Assembly (NCBI RefSeq): GCF_029227915.1
Contig: NC_079875.1
Coordinates: forward strand, 42,429,201-42,493,200
Source: Hydractinia symbiolongicarpus
Lineage: Eukaryota > Cnidaria > Hydrozoa > Anthoathecata > Hydractiniidae
Length of the DNA: 64,000 bases
Direction of reading: 5' to 3'
The translations under genes and the position numbers were made by a program. Position 1 is the first letter of the stretch. Each line of letters opens with the position of its first letter. The notes beneath the pieces are model-generated. The model was not told where the DNA came from and ran no database searches. It was given only the letters and a program-made list of their open reading frames with translations. Of this stretch, positions 12,447-24,004 are shown piece by piece.

Positions 12447-13662
12447 TATTTTTGATGAGACGCCTAATGAAAGTGGTTTAATCGCCGGCAAACGAAAACC
12501 CGCGATTTCCCTTAAATCCTGGGCTTGGCCCGTATAGTCGAATGTATAAAAAGAAAGTACCATGTGAGTAAACTCATTTCCAAAACGATTTTTTAAATTA
12601 TCTTTTCACCACTAAAACGCATGAGACTTGTAGTTTTCAAAAATGTTTTCATTTTTGATGAGACGCTGAATAAAAGAAGTTTAATCGCCGGCAAACGAAA
12701 ACCCGCCATTTCCCGTAAACCCCAGACTCGGCCCGTATAGTCAAATGTATACAAAGAAAGTACCCAGGGAGTAAACTCATTTCCAAAACGATTTTTTAAA
12801 TTATCTTTTCACCACTAAAACGCATGAGACTTGTAGTTTTCAAAAATGTTTTCATTTTTGATGAGACGCTGAATAAAAGAAGTTTAATCGCCGGCAAACG
12901 AAAACCCGCTATTTCCCGTAAACCCCAGACTCGGCCCGTATAGTCAAAAGTATACAAAGAAAGTACCAAGGTAGTAAACTCATTTCCCGAGCGATTTTTT
13001 AAATTATTTTTTCACCACTAAAACGCATGAGACTTGTAGTTTTCAAAAATGTTTTCATTTTTGATGAGACGCTGAATAGAAGAAGTTTAATCGCCGGCAA
13101 ACGAAAACCCGCGATTTCCCTTATATCCCGGGCTTGGCCCGTATAGTTGAATGCATATAAAGAAAGTACCCAGGGAGTAAACTGATTTTCCGAACGATTT
13201 TTCAAATTATTTCTGCACCACTAGAACGAATGAGACTTGTAGTTTTCAAAAATGTTTTCATTTTTAATGAGACGCTTAATGAAAGAGGTTTAATCGCCGG
13301 CAAACGAAAACCCGCGATTTCCCGTGAATCCCGGGCTTGTCCCGTATAGTCAAAAGTATACAAAGAAAGTACCCTGTGAGTAAACTCATTTCCAAAACGA
13401 TTTTTTAAATTATCTTTTCACCACTAAAACGCATGAGACTAGTAGTTTTTAAAAATGTTTTCATTTTTGATGAGACGCTGAATAAAAGAAGTTTAATCGC
13501 CGGCAAACGAAAACCCGCCATTTCCCGTGAACCCCGGACGCGGCCCGTATAGTCAAAAGTATACAAAGAAAGTACCCAGGGAGTAAACTCATTTCCCGAA
13601 CGATTTTTATTTTATTTTTCACCACTAAAGCCCATGAGACTTGTAGTTTTTAAAAATGTTTT

Positions 13663-13812
13663 CATTTTTGATGAGACGCTGATTAAAAGAAGTTTAATCG
13701 CCCTCAAACAAAAAACTGCGATTTCCCGTAAATCCCGGACTCAGCCCGTATAGTCAAAAGTATACAAAGAAAGTACCCAGGGTGTAAACTCATTTCACGA
13801 ACGATTTTTTTT
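13663..13812 (+). repeat. Truncated monomer, 150 bp (deletion class C)
   Basis: Class C deletion and linked variants. It marks the third HOR unit, 1,366 bp after the 12,297 copy. The monomer before it has lost one T (CGATTTTTATTTTATT), which breaks the minus-strand reading frame seen in the other units. Confidence 0.9.
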
Positions 13813-15377
13813 TATTTTTGATGAGACGCCTAATGAAAGTGGTTTAATCGCCGGCAAACGAAAACCCGCGATTTCCCTTAAATCCTGGGCTTGGCCCGTA
13901 TAGTCGAATGTATAAAAAGAAAGTACCATGTGAGTAAACTCATTTCCAAAACGATTTTTTAAATTATCTTTTCACCACTAAAACGCATGAGACTTGTAGT
14001 TTTCAAAAATGTTTTCATTTTTGATGAGACGCTGAATAAAAGAAGTTTAATCGCCGGCAAACGAAAACCCGCCATTTCCCGTAAACCCCAGACTCGGCCC
14101 GTATAGTCAAATGTATACAAAGAAAGTACCCAGGGAGTAAACTCATTTCCAAAACGATTTTTTAAATTATCTTTTCACCACTAAAACGCATGAGACTTGT
14201 AGTTTTCAAAAATGTTTTCATTTTTGATGAGACGCTGAATAAAAGAAGTTTAATCGCCGGCAAACGAAAACCCGCTATTTCCCGTAAACCCCAGACTCGG
14301 CCCGTATAGTCAAAAGTATACAAAGAAAGTACCAAGGTAGTAAACTCATTTCCCGAGCGATTTTTTAAATTATTTTTTCACCACTAAAACGCATGAGACT
14401 TGTAGTTTTCAAAAATGTTTTCATTTTTGATGAGACGCTGAATAGAAGAAGTTTAATCGCCGGCAAACGAAAACCCGCGATTTCCCGTATATCCCGGGCT
14501 TGGCCCGTATAGTTGAATGTATATAAAGAAAGTACCCAGGGAGTAAACTGATTTCCCGAACGATTTTTCAAATTATTTCTGCACCACTAGAACGAATGAG
14601 ACTTGTAGTTTTCAAAAATGTATTCATTTTTAATGAGACGCTTAATGAAAGAGGTTTAATCGCCGGCAAACGAAAACCCGCGATTTCCCGTAAATCCCGG
14701 GCTTGTCCCGTATAGTCAAAAGTATACAAAGAAAGTACCCAGGGAGTAAACTCATTTCCCGAACGATTTTTTAAATTATTATTTCACCACTAATGCCCAT
14801 GAGACTTGTAGTTTTTAAAAATGTTTTCATTTTTGATGAGACGCTGAATAAAAGGAGTTTAATCGCCGGCAAACGAAAACCCGCCATTTCCGTAAACCCA
14901 GTACTCGGCCCGTATAGTCAAAAGTATACAAAGAAAGTACCTAGGGAGTAAACTCATTTCCCGAACGATTTTTTTAATTATTTTTTCACCACTAAAACGC
15001 ATGAGACTTGTAGTTTTCAAAAATGGTTTCATTTTTGTTGAGACGTTGGATAAAAGAAGTTTAATCGCCGGCAAACGAAAACCCGCGATTTCCCGTAAAT
15101 CCCGGACTCGGCCCGTATAGTCAAAAGTATATAAAGAAAGTACCCAGGGAGTAAACTCATTTCCCAAACGATTTTTTAAATTATTATTTCACCACTAAAC
15201 CCATGAGAGTTGTAGTTTTTAAAATTGTTTTTATTTTTGATGAGACGCTTAATGAAAGTGGTTTAATCGCTGGCAAACGAAAACCCCCGATTTCCCGTAA
15301 ATCCCGGGCTTGGCCCGTATAGTCAAATGAATACAAAGAAAGTACCCTGTGAGTAAACTCATTTCAAAAACGATTTT

Positions 15378-17845
15378 TTAAATTATCTTTTCACCACTAA
15401 AACGCATGAGACTTGTAGTTTTCCAAAATGTTTTCATTTTTGATGAGACACTGATTAAAAGAAGTTTAATCGCCGGCAAACGAAAACCCGCCATTTCCCG
15501 TAAAACCCGAACTCGGTCCGTATAGTCGAATGTATACAAAGAAAGTACCCAGGGAGTGAAATCATTTCCCGAATGATTTTTTAAATTATTTTTTTCACCA
15601 CTAAAACGCATGAGACTTGTAGTTTTCAAAAATGTTTTCATTTTTGATGAGACGCTTAATGAAAGTGGTTTAATCGCCGGCAAACGAAAACCCGCGATTT
15701 CCCGAAAATCCCGGACTCGGCCCGTATAGTCAAAAGTATACAAAGAAAGTACCCAGGGAGTAAACTCGTTTCCCGAACGATTTTTAAAATTATTTTTTCA
15801 CCAGTAAAACGTATGAGACTTGTAGTTTTCAAAAATGTTTTCATTTTTGATGAGACGCTGAATAAAAGAAGTTTAATCGCCGTCAAACGAAAACCCGCGA
15901 TTTCCCGTAAATCCCGGGCTTGGCCCGTATAGTCAGAAGTATAAAAAGAAAGTCCCAGGGAGTAAACTGATTTCCCAAACGATTTTTTAAATTATTTTGT
16001 CACCACTAAAACGCATGAGACTTGTAGTTTTCAAAAATGGTTTCATTTTTGTTGAGACGTTGGATAAAAGAAGTTTAATCGCCGGCAAACGAAAACCCGC
16101 GATTTCCCGTAAATCCCGGACTCGGCCCGTATAGTCAAAAGTATATAAAGAAAGTACCCAGGGAGTAAACTCATTTCCCAAACGATTTTTTAAATTATCT
16201 TTTCACCACTAAAACGCATGAGACTTGTAGTTTTCCAAAATGTTTTCATTTTTGATGAGACACTGATTAAAAGAAGTTTAATCGCCGGCAAACGAAAACC
16301 CGCCATTTCCCGTAAAACCCGAACTCGGTCCGTATAGTCGAATGTATACAAAGAAAGTACCCAGGGAGTGAAATCATTTCCCGAATGATTTTTTAAATTA
16401 TTTTTTTCACCACTAAAACGCATGAGACTTGTAGTTTTCAAAAATGTTTTCATTTTTGATGAGACGCTTAATGAAAGTGGTTTAATCGCCGGCAAACGAA
16501 AACCCGCGATTTCCCGAAAATCCCGGACTCGGCCCGTATAGTCAAAAGTATACAAAGAAAGTACCCAGGGAGTAAACTCGTTTCCCGAACGATTTTTAAA
16601 ATTATTTTTTCACCAGTAAAACGTATGAGACTTGTAGTTTTCAAAAATGTTTTCATTTTTGATGAGACGCTGAATAAAAGAAGTTTAATCGCCGTCAAAC
16701 GAAAACCCGCGATTTCCCGTAAATCCCGGGCTTGGCCCGTATAGTCAGAAGTATAAAAAGAAAGTCCCAGGGAGTAAACTGATTTCCCAAACGATTTTTT
16801 AAATTATTTTGTCACCACTAAAACGCATGAGACTTGTAGTTTTCAAAAATGGTTTCATTTTTGTTGAGACGTTGGATAAAAGAAGTTTAATCGCCGGCAA
16901 ACGAAAACCCGCGATTTCCCGTAAATCCCGGACTCGGCCCGTATAGTCAAAAGTATATAAAGAAAGTACCCAGGGAGTAAACTCATTTCCCAAACGATTT
17001 TTTAAATTATTATTTCACCACTAAACCCATGAGAGTTGTAGTTTTTAAAATTGTTTTTATTTTTGATGAGACGCTTAATGAAAGTGGTTTAATCGCTGGC
17101 AAACGAAAACCCCCGATTTCCCGTAAATCCCGGGCTTGGCCCGTATAGTCAAATGAATACAAAGAAAGTACCCTGTGAGTAAACTCATTTCAAAAACGAT
17201 TTTTTAAATTATCTTTTCACCACTAAAACTCATGAGACTTGTAGTTTTCCAAAATGTTTTCATTTTTGATGAGACACTGATTAAAAGAAGTTTAATCGCC
17301 GGCAAACGAAAACCCGCCATTTCCCGTAAAACCCGAACTCGGTCCGTATAGTCGAATGTATACAAAGAAAGTACCCAGGGAGTGAAATCATTTCCCGAAT
17401 GATTTTTTAAATTATTTTTTTCACCACTAAAACGCATGAGACTTGTAGTTTTCAAAAATGTTTTCATTTTTGATGAGACGCTTAATGAAAGAGGTTTAAT
17501 CGCCGGCAAACGAAAACCCGCGATTTCCCGAAAATCCCGGACTCGGCCCGTATAGTCAAAAGTATACAAAGAAAGTACCCAGGGAGTAAACTCGTTTCCC
17601 GAACGATTTTTAAAATTATTTTTTCACCAGTAAAACGTATGAGACTTGTAGTTTTCAAAAATGTTTTCATTTTTGATGAGACGCTGAATAAAAGAAGTTT
17701 AATCGCCGTCAAACGAAAACCCGCGATTTCCCGTAAATCCCGGGCTTGGCCCGTATAGTCAGAAGTATAAAAAGAAAGTCCCAGGGAGTAAACTGATTTC
17801 CCAAACGATTTTTTAAATTATTTTGTCACCACTAAAACGCATGAG
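15378..17845 (+). repeat. HOR: four/five-monomer unit (812 and 1,014 bp)
   Basis: Unit starts are at 15,378, 16,190 and 17,204. The first two are 812 bp apart and the next two 1,014 bp apart, because the second interval keeps an extra monomer (CCCATGAGAGTTG, about 17,026) that also precedes 15,378. Shared markers are TTTTCCAAAATG, AACCCGAACTCGG, GGGAGTGAAATC and TTTTGTCACC. At the diagnostic sites I compared, 15,400-15,980 and 16,212-16,792 are the same. Confidence 0.85.
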
Positions 17846-18679
17846 ACTAGTAGTTTTTAAAAATGTTTTCATTTTTGATGAGACGCTGAATAAAAGAAGT
17901 TTAATCGCCGACAAACGAAAACCCGCAATTTCCCGTATATCCCGGGCTTGGCCCGTATAGTTGAATGCATATAAAGAAAGTACCCAGGGAGTAAACTGAT
18001 TTCCCGAACGATTTTTCAAATTATTTCTGCACAACTAGAACGAATGAGACTTGTAGTTTTCAAAAATGTTTTCATTTTTAATGAGACGCTTAATGAAAGA
18101 GGTTTAATCGCCGGCAAACGAAAACCCGCGATTTCCCGTGAATCCCGGGCTTGTCCCGTATAGTCAAAAGTATACAAAGAAAGTACCCAGGGAGTAAACT
18201 CATTTCCCGAACGATTTTTTAAATTATTACTTCACCACTAAAGTCCATGAGACTTGTATTTTTTAGAAATGTTTTAATTTTTGATGAGACGCTTAATGAA
18301 AGTGGTTTAATCGCCGGCAAACGAAAACCCGCGATTTCCCGTAAATCCGGGCTTAACCCGTATAGTCGAATGTATACAAATAAAGTACCCTGTGAGTAAA
18401 GTCATTTCCAAAACGATTTTTTAAATTATCTTTTCACCACTAAAACGCATGAGACTAGTAGTTTTTAAAAATGTTTTCATTTTTGATGAGACGCTGAATA
18501 AAAGAAGTTTAATCGCCGGCAAACGAAAACCCGCCATTTCCCGTAAACCCCGGACGCGGCCTGTATAGTCAAAAGTATACAAAGAAAGTACCCAGGGAGT
18601 AAACTCATTTCCCGAACGATTTTTTATTTTATTTTTCACCACTAAAGCCCATGAGACTTGTAGTTTTTAAAAATGTTTT

Positions 18680-18829
18680 CATTTTTGATGAGACGCTGAT
18701 TAAAAGAAGTTTAATCGCCCTCAAACAAAAAACTGCGATTTCCCGTAAATCCCGGACTCAGCCCGTATAGTCAAAAGTATACAAAGAAAGTACCCAAGGT
18801 GTAAACTCATTTCACGAACGATTTTTTTT
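18680..18829 (+). repeat. Truncated monomer, 150 bp (deletion class C)
   Basis: Class C deletion with CCCAAGGTG in place of CCCAGGGTG, a variant shared only with the 21,263 copy. It lies 5,017 bp from the 13,663 copy. Confidence 0.9.
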
Positions 18830-21262
18830 TATTTTTGATGAGACGCCTAATGAAAGTGGTTTAATCGCCGGCAAACGAAAACCCGCGATTTCCCTTAAAT
18901 CCTGGGCTTGGCCCGTATAGTCGAATGTATAAAAAGAAAGTACCATGTGAGTAAACTCATTTCCAAAACGATTTTTTAAATTATCTTTTCACCACTAAAA
19001 CGCATGAGACTTGTAGTTTTCAAAAATGTTTTCATTTTTGATGAGACGCTGAATAAAAGAAGTTTAATCGCCGGCAAACGAAAACCCGCCATTTCCCGTA
19101 AACCCCAGACTCGGCCCGTATAGTCAAATGTATACAAAGAAAGTACCCAGGGAGTAAACTCATTTCCAAAACGATTTTTTAAATTATCTTTTCACCACTA
19201 AAACGCATGAGACTTGTAGTTTTCAAAAATGTTTTCATTTTTGATGAGACGCTGAATAAAAGAAGTTTAATCGCCGGCAAACGAAAACCAGCTATTTCCC
19301 GTAAACCCCAGACTCGGCCCGTATAGTCAAAAGTATACAAAGAAAGTACCAAGGTAGTAAACTCATTTCCCGAGCGATTTTTTAAATTATTTTTTCACCA
19401 CTAAAACGCATGAGACTTGTAGTTTTCAAAAATGTTTTCATTTTTGATGAGACGCTGAATAGAAGAAGTTTAATCGCCGGCAAACGAAAACCCGCGATTT
19501 CCCGTATATCCCGGGCTTGGCCCGTATAGTTGAATGTATATAAAGAAAGTACCCAGGGAGTAAACTGATTTCCCGAACGATTTTTCAAATTATTTCTGCA
19601 CCACTAGAACGAATGAGACTTGTAGTTTTCAAAAATGTTTTCATTTTTAATGAGACGCTTAATGAAAGAGGTTTAATCGCCGGCAAACGAAAACCCGCGA
19701 TTTCCCGTAAATCCCGGGCTTGTCCCGTATAGTCAAAAGTATACAAAGAAAGTACCCAGGGAGTAAACTCATTTCCCGAACGATTTTTTAAATTATTATT
19801 TCACCACTAATGCCCATGAGACTTGTAGTTTTTAAAAATGTTTTCATTTTTGATGAGACGCTGAATAAAAGGAGTTTAATCGCCGGCAAACGAAAACCCG
19901 CCATTTCCGTAAACCCAGTACTCGGCCCGCATAGTCAAAAGTATACAAAGAAAGTACCTAGGGAGTAAACTCATTTCCCGAACGATTTTTTTAATTATTT
20001 TTTCACCACTAAAACGCATGAGACTTGTAGTTTTCAAAAATGGTTTCATTTTTGTTGAGACGCTGGATAAAAGAAGTTTAATCGCCGGCAAACGAAAACC
20101 CGCGATTTCCCGTAAATCCCGGACTCGGCCCGTATAGTCAAAAGTATATAAAGAAAGTACCCAGGGAGTAAACTCATTTCCCAAACGATTTTTTAAATTA
20201 TTATTTCACCACTAAACCCATGAGAGTTGTAGTTTTTAAAATTGTTTTTATTTTTGATGAGACGCTTAATGAAAGTGGTTTAATCGCTGGCAAACGAAAA
20301 CCCCCGATTTCCCGTAAATCCCGGGCTTGGCCCGTATAGTCAAATGAATACAAAGAAAGTACCCTGTGAGTAAACTCATTTCAAAAACGATTTTTTAAAT
20401 TATCTTTTCACCACTAAAACGCATGAGACTTGTAGTTTTCCAAAATGTTTTCATTTTTGATGAGACGCTGATTAAAAGAAGTTTAATCGCCGACAAACGA
20501 AAACCCGCCATTTCCCGTAAAACCCGAACTCGGTCCGTATAGTCGAATGTATACAAAGAAAGTACCCAGGGAGTGAAATCATTTCCCGAATGATTTTTTA
20601 AATTATTTTTTTCACCACTAAAACGCATGAGACTTGTAGTTTTCAAAAATGTTTTCATTTTTGATGAGACGCTTAATGAAAGAGGTTTAATCGCCGGCAA
20701 ACGAAAACCCGCGATTTCCCGTAAATCCCGGACTCGGCCCGTATAGTCAAAAGTATACAAAGAAAGTACCCAGGGAGTAAACTCATTTCCCGAACGATTT
20801 TTTAAATTATTACTTCACCACTAAAGTCCATGAGACTTGTATTTTTTAGAAATGTTTTAATTTTTGATGAGACGCTTAATGAAAGTGGTTTAATCGCCGG
20901 CAAACGAAAACCCGCGATTTCCTGTAAATCCGGGCTTAACCCGTATAGTCGAATGTATACAAATAAAGTACCCTGTGAGTAAAGTCATTTCCAAAACGAT
21001 TTTTTAAATTATCTTTTCACCACTAAAACGCATGAGACTAGTAGTTTTTAAAAATGTTTTCATTTTTGATGAGACGCTGAATAAAAGAAGTTTAATCGCC
21101 GGCAAACGAAAACCCGCCATTTCCCGTGAACCCCGGACGCGGCCCGTATAGTCAAAAGTATACAAAGAAAGTACCCAGGGAGTAAACTCATTTCCCGAAC
21201 GATTTTTTATTTTATTTTTCACCACTAAAGCCCATGAGACTTGTAGTTTTTAAAAATGTTTT

Positions 21263-21412
21263 CATTTTTGATGAGGCGCTGATTAAAAGAAGTTTAATCG
21301 CCCTCAAACAAAAAACTGCGATTTCCCGTAAATCCCGGACTCAGCCCGTATAGTCAAAAGTATACAAAGAAAGTACCCAAGGTGTAAACTCATTTCACGA
21401 ACGATTTTTTTT
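21263..21412 (+). repeat. Truncated monomer, 150 bp (deletion class C)
   Basis: Class C deletion with CCCAAGGTG, as at 18,680, and a private GATGAGGCGCT. It lies exactly 2,583 bp from the 18,680 copy, which defines that HOR period. Confidence 0.9.
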
Positions 21413-23846
21413 TATTTTTGATGAGACGCCTAATGAAAGTGGTTTAATCGCCGGCAAACGAAAACCCGCGATTTCCCTTAAATCCTGGGCTTGGCCCGTA
21501 TAGTCGAATGTATAAAAAGAAAGTACCATGTGAGTAAACTCATTTTCAAAACGATTTTTTAAATTATCTTTTCACCACTAAAACGCATGAGACTTGTAGT
21601 TTTTAAAAATGTTTTCATTTTTGATGAGACGCTGAATAAAAGAAGTTTAATCGCCGGCAAACGAAAACCCGCCATTTCCCGTAAACCCCAGACTCGGCCC
21701 GTATAGTCAAATGTATACAAAGAAAGTACCCAGGGAGTAAACTCATTTCCAAAACGATTTTTTAAATTATCTTTTCACCACTAAAACGCATGAGACTTGT
21801 AGTTTTCAAAAATGTTTTCATTTTTGATGAGACGCTGAATAAAAGAAGTTTAATCGCCGGCAAACGAAAACCCGCTATTTCCCGTAAACCCCAGACTCGG
21901 CCCGTATAGTCAAAAGTATACAAAGAAAGTACCAAGGTAGTAAACTCATTTCCCGAGCGATTTTTTAAATTATTTTTTCACCACTAAAACGCATGAGACT
22001 TGTAGTTTTCAAAAATGTTTTCATTTTTGATGAGACGCTGAATAGAAGAAGTTTAATCGCTGGCAAACGAAAACCCGCGATTTCCCGTATATCCCGGGCT
22101 TGGCCCGTATAGTTGAATGTATATAAAGAAAGTACACAGGGAGTAAACTGATTTCCCGAACGATTTTTCAAATTATTTCTGCACCACTAGAACGAATGAG
22201 ACTTGTAGTTTTCAAAAATGTTTTCATTTTTAATGAGACGCTTAATGAGAGAGGTTTAATCGCCGGCAAACGAAAACCCGCGATTTCCCGTAAATCCCGG
22301 GCTTGTCCCGTATAGTCAAAAGTATACAAAGAAAGTACCCAGGGAGTAAACTCATTTCCCGAACGATTTTTTAAATTATTATTTCACCACTAATGCCCAT
22401 GAGACTTGTAGTTTTTAAAAATGTTTTCATTTTTGATGAGACGCTGAATAAAAGGAGTTTAATCGCCGGCAAACGAAAACCCGCCATTTCCGTAAACCCA
22501 GTACTCGGCCCGTATAGTCAAAAGTATACAAAGAAAGTACCTAGGGAGTAAACTCATTTCCCGAACGATTTTTTTAATTATTTTTTCACCCCTAAAACGC
22601 ATGAGACTTGTAATTTTCAAAAATGGTTTCATTTTAGTTGAGACGCTGGATAAAAGAAGTTTAATCGCCGGCAAACGAAAACCCGCGATTTCCCGTAAAT
22701 CCCGGACTCGGCCCGTATAGTCAAAAGTATATAAAGAAAGTACCCAGGGAGTAAACTCATTTCCCAAACGATTTTTTAAATTATTATTTCACCACTAAAC
22801 CCATGAGAGTTGTAGTTTTTAAAATTGTTTTTATTTTTGATGAGACGCTTAATGAAAGTGGTTTAATCGCTGGCAAACGAAAACCCCCGATTTCCCGTAA
22901 ATCCCGGGCTTGGCCCGTATAGTCAAATGAATACAAAGAAAGTACCCTGTGAGTAAACTCATTTCAAAAACGATTTTTTAAATTATCTTTTCACCACTAA
23001 AACGCATGAGACTTGTAGTTTTCCAAAATGTTTTCATTTTTGATGAGACGCTGATTAAAAGAAGTTTAATCGCCGGCAAACGAAAACCCGCCATTTCCCG
23101 TAAAACCCGAACTCGGTCCGTATAGTCGAATGTATACAAAGAAAGTACCCAGGGAGTGAAATCATTTCCCGAATGATTTTTTAAATTATTTTTTTCACCA
23201 CTAAAACGCATGAGACTTGTAGTTTTCAAAAATGTTTTCATTTTTGATGAGACGCTTAATGAAAGAGGTTTAATCGCCGGCAAACGAAAACCCGCGATTT
23301 CCCGTAAATCCCGGACTCGGCCCGTATAGTCAAAAGTATACAAAGAAAGTACCCAGGGAGTAAACTCGTTTCCCGAACGATTTTTAAAATTATTTTTTCA
23401 CCACTAAAACGTATGAGACTTGTAGTTTTCAAAAATGTTTTCATTTTTGATGAAACGCTTAATGAAAGAGGTTTAATCGCCGGCAAACGAAAACCCGTGA
23501 TTTCCCGTAAATCCTGGGCTTGGCCCGTATAGTCAAAAGTATACAAAGAAAGTACTCAGGGAGTAAACTGATTTCCTGAACGATTTTTCAAATTATTTCT
23601 GCACCACTAGAACAAATGAGACTTGTAGTTTTCAAAAATGTTTTCATTTTAATGAGACGCTTAATGAAAGAGGTTTAATCGCCGGCAAACAAAAACCCGC
23701 GATTTCCCGTAAATCCCGGACTCGGCCCGTATAGTCAAAAGTATACAAAGAAAGTACCTAGGGAGTAAACTCATTTCCCCAACGATTTTTTTAATTATTT
23801 TTTCACCCCTAAAACGCATGAGACTTGTAATTTTCAAAAATGGTTT

Positions 23847-24004
23847 CATTTTAGTTGAGACGCTGGATAAAAGAAGTTTAATCGCCGGCAAACGAAAACC
23901 CGCGATTTCCCGTAAATCCCGGACTCGGCCCGTATAGTCAAAAGTATATAAAGAAAGTACCCAGGGAGTAAACTCATTTCCCAAACGATTTTTAAAATTG
24001 TTTT
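23847..24004 (+). repeat. Truncated monomer, 158 bp (deletion class D, single copy)
   Basis: CAAACGATTTTT joins AAAATTGTTTTTATTTTT, removing about 45 bp between the T tracts and the next phase mark. I saw this junction only once. It sits exactly where the 2,583-bp pattern ends and the 1,622-bp pattern begins, so it looks like an exchange breakpoint. Confidence 0.85.

Larger units (their letters stand above)
11133..14735 (+). repeat. HOR: six monomers plus one short monomer (~1,366 bp)
   Basis: Three units, 11,133-12,296 (1,164 bp), 12,297-13,662 (1,366 bp) and 13,663 to about 14,735 (partial). Each opens with a class C truncated monomer, and units share CGCTATTTCCCG, CCAAGGTAG, GAATAGAAG and GGACGCGG markers. 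The first unit lacks one monomer that the second has (the ACCCCAGACTCGG copy with GTCAAATG at 12,650-12,852). Apart from that, units differ at scattered sites, for example TTCCCTTATATC at about 13,117 against TTCCCGTATATC. Confidence 0.85.
18228..23365 (+). repeat. HOR: twelve monomers plus one short monomer (2,583 bp)
   Basis: Copy one is about 18,228-20,810 and copy two about 20,811-23,365. Corresponding points (18,421/21,004; 19,382/21,965; 19,876/22,459; 20,395/22,978) are all 2,583 bp apart. Twelve full monomers plus one 150-bp monomer account for the length. A less similar copy of part of it lies 5,017 bp upstream (13,405-15,743). Differences between the two copies include CGTAAACCCC against CGTGAACCCC and GATGAGACGCT against GATGAGGCGCT. 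Confidence 0.85.
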
